From M55B129 sp964506505 (GTDB lineage: Bacteria; Bacillota; Dethiobacteria; DTU022), in the NCBI GenBank assembly GCA_964506505.1, contig CAZDKY010000004.1:1-28909 (forward strand): 28,909 nucleotides of DNA, in the 5' to 3' direction. A program made the translations under genes and the position numbers. Positions 7,488-15,571 of this stretch are shown one piece after another. Under the pieces are notes generated by a model. It saw only the letters and a list, made by a program, of their open reading frames with translations. It did no database searches and was not told the DNA's origin. Positions within the stretch are counted from its first letter, which is position 1. The number at the start of each line of letters is the position of its first letter.

Positions 7488-7913
7488 TTACTCAGATTTT
7501 TTTTCAAGCGCCATGCAGAGTCTATTCCAGAGAAAAGGGCTGGTTTTTCGTAAAACCACCGGCCTTCCGGCTTCATTTATAAAAGCGTGTTCGGTGTAAC
7601 CCGAGGCCAACAGTTTACCTGTTTTTTTGATTTCGTAATTAAAAGTAATTCTTATGTTTTGGGCGCTTTCCAGCCTGGTAATTACGCTCAAATTATCATC
7701 ATAACGGGCTGGCTGTTTATATTCACAATATGCTTTTAGAACCGGGAGGTAAAGATTGCTCTTTTCAAATTCCTTGTAAGTAAGACCGAGATTGCGCATC
7801 AGCTCTGTCCTCCCGACCTCAAACCAAACCAGGTAATTGGCGTAATATGCCACCCCCATCTGGTCTGTTTCTTCATAGCGCACCCGGATTCTGGTTTCAT
7901 GATTGTTCGTAAT
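7488..7913 (-). CDS. YbgC/FadM-like acyl-CoA thioesterase, apparent ATT start
   Basis: Hot-dog fold 4-hydroxybenzoyl-CoA-type thioesterase, hydrolysing acyl-CoA. About 141 residues. The motif R-V-R-Y-E-E-T-D-Q-M-G-V with Asp17 as the likely catalytic residue, followed by YYANYLVWFEVGRTELMR, matches the family. The only in-frame canonical start (GTG at 7883) cuts off the first beta strand and lacks a ribosome site. The family-like sequence continues upstream (N-H-E-T-R-I-R) to an ATT at 7913, six bases after GGAG, 17 bases beyond the pyk stop. Initiation at ATT is inferred; a sequencing frameshift next to the out-of-frame ATG at 7901 is the alternative. Thioesterase identity is firm, the exact acyl substrate is not. 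Confidence 0.85.
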   Translation of the reverse strand: MTNNHETRIRVRYEETDQMGVAYYANYLVWFEVGRTELMRNLGLTYKEFEKSNLYLPVLKAYCEYKQPARYDDNLSVITRLESAQNIRITFNYEIKKTGKLLASGYTEHAFINEAGRPVVLRKTSPFLWNRLCMALEKKSE

Positions 7914-7930
7914 AATCAGCTCCAGTTTAT

Positions 7931-9679
7931 TTAGAGAACCTTGGCCCGACCGCGGTAAATCAAGCCCCGTGTAGCATCCACGGTAATAATTTCTCCTGTT
8001 TTTATTGTTTCCTCCGCTTTGCTTACACCCACAACGGCCGGTTTGCCAAGGCTAATAGCCACAATAGAACCGTGGGAAGTAAGACCGCCTTCTTCAGTTA
8101 CAAGGGCTGCCGCTTTTCCCATTGTTGGCAAATATTCTCTATCTGTTGTTTTGCTGACCAGGATCATCCCTTCCTTGAATTTTTTCAGTTCACTCACATT
8201 TTTTGCAATAAAAGCTTCACCGCTGACGGCGGATTTTCCGACACCAGTTCCCCTGGCAATAATCTCACCCACCGTCTCAACCCTGAGCAAATTGGTGGTT
8301 CCCGATATGCCAACCGGCACACCGGCGGTGATGACCACCAGGTCACCATTGTTGATCAGTTTTTTCTGGAGGGCATATTGCATGGCATTGGAAAACATTT
8401 CGTCGGTTGATTCTGCAGGTGGGCAAATAACTGAGACAACTCCCCAGGATAAAGTTAACTGTGATGCTACTCGTCGGCGTGAGGAAATAGCAATAATAGG
8501 CGACTTTGGCCTGTACTTGGAAACCATTCTGGCAGTAGTTCCAGATTGAGTTGCCGTTAGAATAGCATCAGCACCCAGTTCCTGGGCTATGGAACAGGTG
8601 GCATAGCTGATAGCATCTGTAATCGATTTTACGATTGAATTACTCTGTTCATCCAATATTTTACGGTAATCGATGCCCTCTTCGGCCCGCTCGGCAATTC
8701 TGCTCATTGTCTTCACCGTTTCAATGGGAAAACGCCCCACCGCAGTTTCTCCGGAAAGCATTACAGCGTCAGTACCGTCGAAAATTGCGTTGGCCACATC
8801 ACTTGCTTCTGCTCTTGTGGGACGGGGGTTGCGGATCATACTATCCAGCATCTGGGTCGCGGTAATGACAGGTTTGCCAACCCTGTTGCATTTTCTGATG
8901 AACTCTTTTTGCAGAAGTGGGACTTCCTCCGGGGGAATTTCCACTCCCAGATCGCCGCGGGCTACCATTATTCCATCGGCAACTTCCAGAATCGCATCGT
9001 AATTTTCAATGCCTTCCCGGCTTTCGATCTTGGCCAGGATCATAATTTGCGAATTCTCACTTTCAACCAACCGGCGTATTTCAATAATATCCTCAGCTCT
9101 GCGTGTAAAAGAAGCGGCTATAAAATCTATCCCATGTTCAAGGGCCAGTTTTATATCTTTTCGGTCTTTTTCTTCCATTGCCGGCAGGTCGATCCTGGTT
9201 GTGGGAGTGTTCAAGCCCTTGTAACTGTACAGTTTCCCTCCGTTTATTACCTCGCATACAATATCTTGACCTGATATCCTGAGCACCTGCAGAATTATTA
9301 AACCATCATCAATGAGCACTGTCTCACCTGGTTTTATAACTTTGTGCAGCAGGGGATAAGTTACCGATACTTTCTTTTCGTCTCCCGGGTAAGGGCATGT
9401 AGTCAGAACAAATTCCTCACCATCCCTGAGGGTGACCGGCCCTGAGGATAGATCTCCCGTGCGTACTTTAGGACCCCGTGTGTCAAAGAGAATCCCTACA
9501 TTTTTGCCGGAGTCTGCGGCTACTTCACGGATCATTTTAAGCATTCGGAAATGATCTTCCTGCTTGCCGTGTGACAGGTTAAGACGGGCTACATCCATTC
9601 CCGCTTCGACCAAATTGTCAATCAGCTTGGGGGAATCAACACTTGGTCCCATGGTGCAAACTATTTTTGTCCGCCTCAT
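7931..9679 (-). CDS. pyk: Pyruvate kinase with C-terminal PEP-utiliser domain
   Basis: Converts phosphoenolpyruvate and ADP to pyruvate and ATP. 582 residues: catalytic barrel from TKIVCTMGP with the RLNLSHG and LFDTRGPKVRTG blocks, the catalytic-lysine segment ILAKIESREG near residue 220, MVARGDLGVEIP, and TRAEASDVANAIFDG. The last roughly 105 residues form the extra phosphohistidine-type PEP-utiliser domain seen in Bacillus and Clostridia, with the TEEGGLTSHGSIVAISLGKP block. ATG start with GGAGGA upstream. It follows dnaE by 47 bases. The pfkA gene commonly found between dnaE and pyk in Firmicutes is absent here. Confidence 0.97.
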   Translation of the reverse strand: MRRTKIVCTMGPSVDSPKLIDNLVEAGMDVARLNLSHGKQEDHFRMLKMIREVAADSGKNVGILFDTRGPKVRTGDLSSGPVTLRDGEEFVLTTCPYPGDEKKVSVTYPLLHKVIKPGETVLIDDGLIILQVLRISGQDIVCEVINGGKLYSYKGLNTPTTRIDLPAMEEKDRKDIKLALEHGIDFIAASFTRRAEDIIEIRRLVESENSQIMILAKIESREGIENYDAILEVADGIMVARGDLGVEIPPEEVPLLQKEFIRKCNRVGKPVITATQMLDSMIRNPRPTRAEASDVANAIFDGTDAVMLSGETAVGRFPIETVKTMSRIAERAEEGIDYRKILDEQSNSIVKSITDAISYATCSIAQELGADAILTATQSGTTARMVSKYRPKSPIIAISSRRRVASQLTLSWGVVSVICPPAESTDEMFSNAMQYALQKKLINNGDLVVITAGVPVGISGTTNLLRVETVGEIIARGTGVGKSAVSGEAFIAKNVSELKKFKEGMILVSKTTDREYLPTMGKAAALVTEEGGLTSHGSIVAISLGKPAVVGVSKAEETIKTGEIITVDATRGLIYRGRAKVL

Positions 9680-9726
9680 TTAGTTATATCCTCCGGATCA
9701 TTTTATTTTTTTCCGGCAGGGAAACC

Positions 9727-12700
9727 TTATTTTTCGGTTTTGAACTGTTCAATTACCGATCCTGGACCGAGCAGGTTTTCCAGCCTTTCAAGACATGTTG
9801 GGTTATCACGCACCCAGTATTCTTCCTGCAGAACCAGCGTTTTTTTATCTTTCTTAAAATAAAGACATACCGGGGTTTCTCCGTTTTCAGCAATCAGCGT
9901 ATTCTTCAGATGTTCCAGCAGACTGCGGTCGTGCTTTTCATCGATAATCAACTGCAGATATTTTTGTTCCTTACTAAGTGGACTGAGTGATTCGGCAATA
10001 ATTTTTGGATCTTCATCTTCTTTCAGATCAGTTCTACCGGAAATCAGGACAAGGTTGTCTTCTTCAAGCAAAGCTGATCGCTTCTCAAACAAGTCAGGAA
10101 AGATTACAATTTCTACCCCACCTGTTAAATCTTCCATGCGGATAAAAGCCATTTGCTTGTTTTTCTTGGTGTAGAATTTGCGGACTACTGTGATAATACC
10201 ACCCATTCTGACCTGGTTATTGTCTCTGCAGTCTTTAAGTTCAGCACATTTGGTAAGGTTTTTCATATTTTCTAAGATAAGCCTGTAAGGATCCAGCGGA
10301 TGCCCCGAAATATATAATCCAAGCATTTCTTTTTCCAGCGATAATCTTTCCCGATCGCTGAATTCTTCTATCTCTGGCAAATTATCAAGCAGAAGATCTT
10401 CCCTGGTCTCATTGTCAAAAAGCGTAAACATAGATATTTGTCCATTTTCTCTTTCCCGTTGCACACACTGACCGTGCATTAGAATATCGTCAAGCGTTGC
10501 CAGGTACTGGGCTCGATGTCCTCCCAGTGAATCAAAAGCACCGCATTTAATCAGACTTTCCAGGACCTTTTTGTTGCAGAGATGTATATCTACACGTGAA
10601 GCAAAATCGCGCAGAGAAGTATAGGGTTTTTCCCGGCGAGCCTGAATTATTGACTCTATAGCACCCAGGCCAACATTTTTTACGGCAGCCATGCCGAAGC
10701 GAATTCTTTTATCGCCTACTACTGTAAAATGCGTTTCACTCTCATTTATATCGGGAGGGAGCACTTCAATAGACATGCGTCGACATTCGGCAATATAGAG
10801 GGCAACCTTATCGCTGTTGGAATAGTTAACAGTCATCAGGGCAGCCATAAACTCGATAGGATAATTGGATTTGAGATATGCCGTTTGATAGGCAATCAGA
10901 GCATAAGCGGCAGCATGTGATTTATTAAAACCGTAAGAGGCGAATTTTAAGATCAGGTCGTATATTTCAACAGCCAGATCCCTGGAATAGCCATTTTTAA
11001 TACAACCATCAATGAACAACTCTTGTTGTTCATCGAGAATCTTTTTTTTCTTTTTGCCTATTGCCCTGCGCAGAAGGTCGGCCTGACCAAGAGAAAAACC
11101 GGCCATCCGAGCTGCTATTTCCATGATCTGCTCCTGATATACTATAACTCCGTAAGTTTCATTTAGAATCGGTTCGAGTATAGGATGGGCGTATTTAATT
11201 TTTCGGTTGCCATGCTTGCTTTTAATAAATATAGAAATTTGATCCATCGGTCCTGGCCGGTAAAGGGCAACCACAGCAATTATATCTTCAAATTTATTTG
11301 GTATTAGTTCACGGAGTACGTTTCTCATGCCTGAACTTTCTAGCTGAAAGGTGCCAGTTGTCTCTCCGCGGGAGAGCATTGCATAAGTGGATTTATCGTC
11401 AAGAGGAATATCCTCTATCTTTATATCAATATCATGTCGTCGATGAATGTTATCGAGAGCTTCCCCGATTATACTAAGTGTTTTCAACCCCAGGAAATCC
11501 ATTTTGAGAAGTCCAAGATCTTCAATCGTATTCATGGGAAACTGTGTAACAACCGCACCATCGGCAGTGCGGTAAAGAGGGACATAATTGACAAGCGGTT
11601 CCCTCGCTATAACCACTCCAGCAGCATGGATCGAAGCATGACGGGGCATGCCTTCTACCGCCATTGATGTATCGAGCAGTTCACGATATCGTTCTTCTTT
11701 ATACAACTGCTGCAATTCTTTGCTTTGCTTCAATGCCCTGTCTATAGTCATCTTTGGTTCCGTAGGAATCAGCTTTGCTATACGATCAACTTCGGCATAG
11801 GGAATGGCCATCGCTCTGCCTACATCTCTTACAGCTGCTCTTGCTGCCATGGTCCCGAAGGTAATGATCTGGGCGACCCTTTCCTGGCCATATTTTTCTG
11901 TTACATAGTGGATAACCAGGTCTCGCTTGTCATCACAAAAATCAATATCAATATCTGGCATTGAAATGCGTTCGGGATTCAGAAAGCGTTCAAATAGGAG
12001 GCCATGCTGAAGAGGTTCAATATTGGTAATACCGAGGCAGTAAGCCACCAGGCTGCCTGCAGCGGAGCCACGGCCCGGGCCAACTATAACTCCGGCTTTT
12101 CTGGCGTATTTAATCAGATCCCAGACAATTAAAAAATAATTGGCAAAGCCCATCTGCCGAATAACGGAAAGTTCATACTCGAGACGTTTTTTCATATCCA
12201 ATGTTATTTCCAAATATCGATCTTCAATGCCCTGGTAGCAGAGTTCCTTTAGGTAATCATAAGGATTTTTGCCTTCCGGAAGGTCGAATTCGGGCAGATG
12301 ACGCTGCGAAAAATCCTTTTTTACATTGCATCTTTCAGCAATTAAAACAGTATTGGAGATCGCATCGGGGAAATCTTTAAACTTTTCGGCCATTTCCTCG
12401 GCTGTTTTAAAATAAAACTCTTCTTTTTCAAAGCGCATGCGGTCTTCGTCGTCTATGGTTTTACCGGTCTGGATACATAGCAAAACGTCATGCACAGCAG
12501 CATCATCACGATTCAGATAATGGACGTCGTTTGAAGCTGCCAGGGGAATTCCTTCTTCTCTGGAAATCCGGACCAGCACTTCGTTGACAATCTTCTGTTC
12601 CGGCAGCCCGTGATCGTGAAGCTCCAGGTAAAAATTATTTGGTCCAAAAACATCCCTGTAGTATATGGCAGTCTCTCGGGCTTTCTCTATCTGCCCCTGC

Positions 12701-13143
12701 AGAATTAAAATTGGTATTTCTCCTGCCAGGCAAGCACTCATGGCAATTAATCCTTCATGATATTTTTCCAGAAGTTCTCGATCTACACGCGGTTTGTAAT
12801 AGAAACCTTGCAAAAATCCCGCTGAAACAAGTCTCGTCAGGTTCTGATAGCCAGTGTTGCTTTCGGCCAGCAAAACCAGGTGATACTGGCTGTCATCACG
12901 GCGCGCTTCTTTTTGAAATCGCGAACGGGGCGCCACATATACCTCACAGCCGATGATTGGCTTAACACCTGCTTCTTTTGCCGCCCGGTAAAAGTCAATC
13001 ACGCCGAACATTGTCCCGTGATCGGTAATAGCGAGGGCCGGCATTTTATTGGCGGCCGCCTTCTTAACTAAATCATTGATCCTTGCTGCGCCATCCAGAA
13101 GACTGAACTCCGTATGGCAATGTAGATGAACAAAATCAGGCAT
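9727..13143 (-). CDS. dnaE: DNA polymerase III subunit alpha (DnaE)
   Basis: Replicative polymerase of the C family. With ATG at 13143 it has 1138 residues. The order is an N-terminal PHP domain (FVHLHCHTEFSLLDGA), a polymerase core with PGRGSAAGSLVAYCLG and the catalytic aspartates in PDIDIDF near residues 396-401, a helix-hairpin-helix region, and an OB-fold domain in the last 200 residues. There is no embedded 3'-5' exonuclease, so it is DnaE rather than PolC. The frame stays open for 21 codons upstream, but MPDFVHLH is the normal family start and GGAGGA lies before it, with a rather long spacer of about 12 bases. First gene of the dnaE-pyk-thioesterase-deacetylase run. Confidence 0.97.
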   Translation of the reverse strand: MPDFVHLHCHTEFSLLDGAARINDLVKKAAANKMPALAITDHGTMFGVIDFYRAAKEAGVKPIIGCEVYVAPRSRFQKEARRDDSQYHLVLLAESNTGYQNLTRLVSAGFLQGFYYKPRVDRELLEKYHEGLIAMSACLAGEIPILILQGQIEKARETAIYYRDVFGPNNFYLELHDHGLPEQKIVNEVLVRISREEGIPLAASNDVHYLNRDDAAVHDVLLCIQTGKTIDDEDRMRFEKEEFYFKTAEEMAEKFKDFPDAISNTVLIAERCNVKKDFSQRHLPEFDLPEGKNPYDYLKELCYQGIEDRYLEITLDMKKRLEYELSVIRQMGFANYFLIVWDLIKYARKAGVIVGPGRGSAAGSLVAYCLGITNIEPLQHGLLFERFLNPERISMPDIDIDFCDDKRDLVIHYVTEKYGQERVAQIITFGTMAARAAVRDVGRAMAIPYAEVDRIAKLIPTEPKMTIDRALKQSKELQQLYKEERYRELLDTSMAVEGMPRHASIHAAGVVIAREPLVNYVPLYRTADGAVVTQFPMNTIEDLGLLKMDFLGLKTLSIIGEALDNIHRRHDIDIKIEDIPLDDKSTYAMLSRGETTGTFQLESSGMRNVLRELIPNKFEDIIAVVALYRPGPMDQISIFIKSKHGNRKIKYAHPILEPILNETYGVIVYQEQIMEIAARMAGFSLGQADLLRRAIGKKKKKILDEQQELFIDGCIKNGYSRDLAVEIYDLILKFASYGFNKSHAAAYALIAYQTAYLKSNYPIEFMAALMTVNYSNSDKVALYIAECRRMSIEVLPPDINESETHFTVVGDKRIRFGMAAVKNVGLGAIESIIQARREKPYTSLRDFASRVDIHLCNKKVLESLIKCGAFDSLGGHRAQYLATLDDILMHGQCVQRERENGQISMFTLFDNETREDLLLDNLPEIEEFSDRERLSLEKEMLGLYISGHPLDPYRLILENMKNLTKCAELKDCRDNNQVRMGGIITVVRKFYTKKNKQMAFIRMEDLTGGVEIVIFPDLFEKRSALLEEDNLVLISGRTDLKEDEDPKIIAESLSPLSKEQKYLQLIIDEKHDRSLLEHLKNTLIAENGETPVCLYFKKDKKTLVLQEEYWVRDNPTCLERLENLLGPGSVIEQFKTEK

Positions 13144-13336
13144 TATAACTTTCGATCCTCCGCTTTTCTCAGGTGTCAGAATGCAGTGAAGACGGCGAAA
13201 AAACAAAGCTGAAGGATTTTCCGCCTTTCCTGTGGCATCTAAGATCCAACCTTTTATTCTTCGCCGTTAAATATTCTTTCGACCTGACGATATGCTAATC
13301 CTTTGCGCCCTGTCACTTTTTTTACTTTCTGTTTTA

Positions 13337-13345
13337 TGCTAAAAT
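13337..13345 (+). promoter_or_regulatory. Extended -10 promoter for the AI-2E family gene
   Basis: TG (13337-13338) followed by C and TAAAAT (13340-13345) forms an extended -10; the matching -35 region is only T-rich. The expected start gives a leader of about 60 bases before the GTG at 13414. Confidence 0.45.
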
Positions 13346-13372
13346 AAATAATATATAAACTGATTCCTGATC

Positions 13373-13401
13373 ATAATGAAAGGCTTTCCAGCCTGTATCA
13401 A
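13373..13401 (-). promoter_or_regulatory. Candidate promoter for dnaE
   Basis: On the minus strand TTGATA (13401-13396) and CATTAT (13378-13373) are 17 bases apart. This would give a leader of over 200 bases to the dnaE ATG. It overlaps the leader of the divergent membrane-protein gene. Confidence 0.4.
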
Positions 13402-13413
13402 GGGAGTCATGAC

Positions 13414-14481
13414 GTGTTCAAAGATCACGAAGTCCGACTGGCCTTGAAAATTGCCCTGGTTGCTGCCGCAGTTTATATCCTCTTTCACGTAATCGTTAAA
13501 CTGGCGCCTGTTATCTCGATCATTGTTATCGCTCTCTTTATTGTCTACACGATCAGCCCCCTTGTTAATTTTTTAATTGGCATTAAAATCAAGCCTCTTT
13601 GGGCAGGCATGATAGCCTCTATTTTGATCCTTTTTGTGGTAATAATGTTCTTCTACCTGCTTATCCCTGGTTTAATCATTGAACTTCGCCAGATGATTGT
13701 TTTTTTATCCTCTGAATTTGTCCATGAAATGCCCACTTTAATTATTCAGCTTGAAGAACTGGATCAGCGTTTTAACCTTCAGCTTACAGAAATATTTGTC
13801 GAATATACCGACCAGTTTATACGTCAAGCCCCTGGGAACATTCAGCAGCTGCTTCGCAGTCTGACAACCATTTCCATGGGAGTATTCTCACAGATATGGG
13901 TTATATTTGCTCTGGTATTTATTGTCTTTTATATGGTTCGCGATCTTGAAAATGTAAAAAATAACCTGACCCTTCTTTTCCCCCGCATCTACAAGGAGAA
14001 CGTCGTCCATATTATAAAAACAATCGATGAAAAAGTTGGGGCTTATATCCGGGGGACATTGCTGAAATGCCTCTTTGTCGGCATCCTGACCTGTCTTGGC
14101 CTTTCCATCCTCGGGATGCCGTTTGCCCTTATTCTTGGTATGCTGGCCGGAGCATTAAACATTATCCTCTATGTCGGCCCTGTCATGGCTGCCATCCCTG
14201 CCCTGATGATTGCTATAATGCCCGACACGCCTAATTTCTTTTTGATCCTGCTGATTTATGTCATTGTACAAATCCTCGACGCTTTCGTTTTTACTCCTTT
14301 TTTCCTTGGCAAAGCAACAGACCTGAGCCCGCTCACTGTTATCGTTATAATTCTGATTGGTGCTCATCTGATGGGCCTTTTCGGCATTATTCTGGCCATA
14401 CCCATAACTGCCACACTTAAAGTGCTCCTCTTTCACCATTATCTCGAGAGTCGGCGGAACGAATCAACAGACAGCAGCTGA
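13414..14481 (+). CDS. AI-2E family transporter (UPF0118 / PerM-like membrane protein)
   Basis: 355-residue polytopic inner-membrane protein. There are three hydrophobic segments in the first 88 residues, an amphipathic stretch of about 60 residues, a segment near 150-172, then further membrane segments from about 210 to 340, the usual pattern of this family (PF01594). The family name comes from one member implicated in autoinducer-2 export; others act in Na+/H+ exchange or pigment and peptide export, so the substrate here is unknown. The start is GTG, eight bases after AGGGAG; a nearby ATG at 13409 is out of frame. Single-gene unit divergent from dnaE. The last residues are hydrophilic. Confidence 0.88.
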   Translation: MFKDHEVRLALKIALVAAAVYILFHVIVKLAPVISIIVIALFIVYTISPLVNFLIGIKIKPLWAGMIASILILFVVIMFFYLLIPGLIIELRQMIVFLSSEFVHEMPTLIIQLEELDQRFNLQLTEIFVEYTDQFIRQAPGNIQQLLRSLTTISMGVFSQIWVIFALVFIVFYMVRDLENVKNNLTLLFPRIYKENVVHIIKTIDEKVGAYIRGTLLKCLFVGILTCLGLSILGMPFALILGMLAGALNIILYVGPVMAAIPALMIAIMPDTPNFFLILLIYVIVQILDAFVFTPFFLGKATDLSPLTVIVIILIGAHLMGLFGIILAIPITATLKVLLFHHYLESRRNESTDSS

Positions 14482-14651
14482 GCTAGTGGAATCATTTTTA
14501 TCCCTGCACATCAGGTTATAAATACCTTTTACATTAATCTCCCGCTTACCACTTCTATCTGATTGACGGACACGTGCTGCAAAAGGCTTTATTCTGTTTT
14601 TTTTGACCGGTTATATTCTTAAAATCAGGACAGGGAATTAAACACTACCCT

Positions 14652-14713
14652 GGCAGAAGCAGGGCCAAACAAAACCGGGCAGCGCGAACTAAAGTGAGCA
14701 CAGATTAGAAGTG
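14652..14713 (+). repeat. Dispersed repeat copy B
   Basis: Bases 14652-14698 match 28831-28876 at about 41 of 47 aligned positions, including the blocks AGGGCCAAACAA and GCGCGAACTAAAG. Similarity continues weakly to AGAAGTG at 14707-14713, also present in copies C and A. It is noncoding and in the same orientation as copy C. Confidence 0.75.
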
Positions 14714-14874
14714 TAGAACGATCCGTGACCACGTTCGCAGTGTTTGGCTCCCGGTGTCGTATACATTAAGAGATCAATGATTGTTACCGCAGTGGTTTTT
14801 AATCCCTGCATGGATGTTGCACGCAAAAGGCAGTCGGGCATTGCAGCGTTTGTTTGTGTAAGAATATTTAGGGC

Positions 14875-14903
14875 TTTACCCATCAGGGATGCCGATCTAT
14901 AAT
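14875..14903 (+). promoter_or_regulatory. Sigma-A type promoter for nth-lon-trmL
   Basis: TTTACC (14875-14880) and a perfect TATAAT (14898-14903) are separated by 17 bases. The expected transcription start, near 14910, falls on the first ATG of nth, leaving essentially no leader for that start codon. Confidence 0.75.
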
Positions 14904-14908
14904 AATGT

Positions 14909-15571
14909 ATGCCCAGCAAAGAAATGAAAATCCTGGAAAAAGAACGCATAAGGCTGATTTTAAAACTTCTTGCCGAGCATTATCCTCTGGCAAAAACAAG
15001 CCTTGTTTTTAAGAACAAGTACCAGCTTTTTGTTGCCACAGTTCTCTCCGCCCAGACAACAGATGAGCAGGTCAATAAAATTACAGTAAAACTCTTCGAT
15101 GATATATCCTCATTTTCTGCAATGGCGAAAATGACCCCTGAAGAGCTGGAACAGTATGTCAAAAGTTGTGGTTTGTACAAAAATAAAAGCCGCTCACTGG
15201 TCAAGGCCAGCAAGATTATAGAAAAACAGTACGGGGGAAGTCTGCCGGAAAGTTTTGACGAACTTGTTAAATTGCCCGGAGTAGGACGTAAAACAGCCAA
15301 TATTATAATCAGCGTCGGCTTTAAGAAAGCAGCTCTTGCTGTTGATACGCACGTATTCAGGGTATCAAAGAGGCTTGGGATTGCTGACGGCACAGATGTC
15401 ATATCAGTTGAAGAACAGCTGAAAAAGGTTATACGGAAGGAAAATTGGATTGATCTACACCATCGTTTGATTGCCCACGGCAGGGCTGTTTGTTCCGCCC
15501 GCAATCCGAGGTGCGACCAGTGTTTTCTGGCAAGTTTATGTTTTTATGTCCAGAAGAAAGGAGAAATATAA
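14909..15571 (+). CDS. nth: Endonuclease III (DNA glycosylase/AP lyase)
   Basis: Base-excision repair enzyme removing oxidised pyrimidines and nicking abasic sites. 220 residues. It has the helix-hairpin-helix LPGVGRKTANII with catalytic Lys128, the catalytic Asp146 in AVDTHVFR, and a C-terminal [4Fe-4S] loop with Cys195-x6-Cys202-x2-Cys205-x5-Cys211, the exact family spacing. The first ATG (14909) coincides with the predicted transcription start, so translation begins either leaderless there or at the ATG at 14924, which also has only a weak site. Its TAA stop overlaps the next ATG by one base (TAATG). Confidence 0.96.
   Translation: MPSKEMKILEKERIRLILKLLAEHYPLAKTSLVFKNKYQLFVATVLSAQTTDEQVNKITVKLFDDISSFSAMAKMTPEELEQYVKSCGLYKNKSRSLVKASKIIEKQYGGSLPESFDELVKLPGVGRKTANIIISVGFKKAALAVDTHVFRVSKRLGIADGTDVISVEEQLKKVIRKENWIDLHHRLIAHGRAVCSARNPRCDQCFLASLCFYVQKKGEI

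Larger units (their letters stand above)
14482..14908. other. 427-bp intergenic region
   Basis: Between the AI-2E family gene and nth. I see no convincing gene. It holds a dispersed-repeat copy (14652-14713) and, at its right end, a well-formed promoter for nth. No clear terminator for the upstream gene is visible. The roughly 110 bases between the repeat and the promoter, and the first 170 bases, show nothing I recognise. Confidence 0.7.

Noticed and set aside
8019..8549. 176-codon plus-strand frame opposite pyk
   Set aside because: Antisense shadow of a highly conserved gene; no family features and no ribosome site.
13144..13206. 21-codon N-terminal extension of dnaE
   Set aside because: DnaE proteins begin with the PHP block right after the ATG at 13143, and GGAGGA lies within the extension.
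14689..14949. 86-codon minus-strand frame in the intergenic region before nth
   Set aside because: It covers the repeat and the nth promoter, lacks a ribosome site and resembles nothing known.
14980..15504. 174-codon minus-strand frame opposite nth
   Set aside because: Shadow of nth, with low-complexity Ser/Leu-rich composition.
15490..15570. 27-codon N-terminal extension of the LonB-type protease
   Set aside because: It overlaps the Cys-rich end of nth, while the ATG at 15571 has AAAGGAG before it and family sequence after it.
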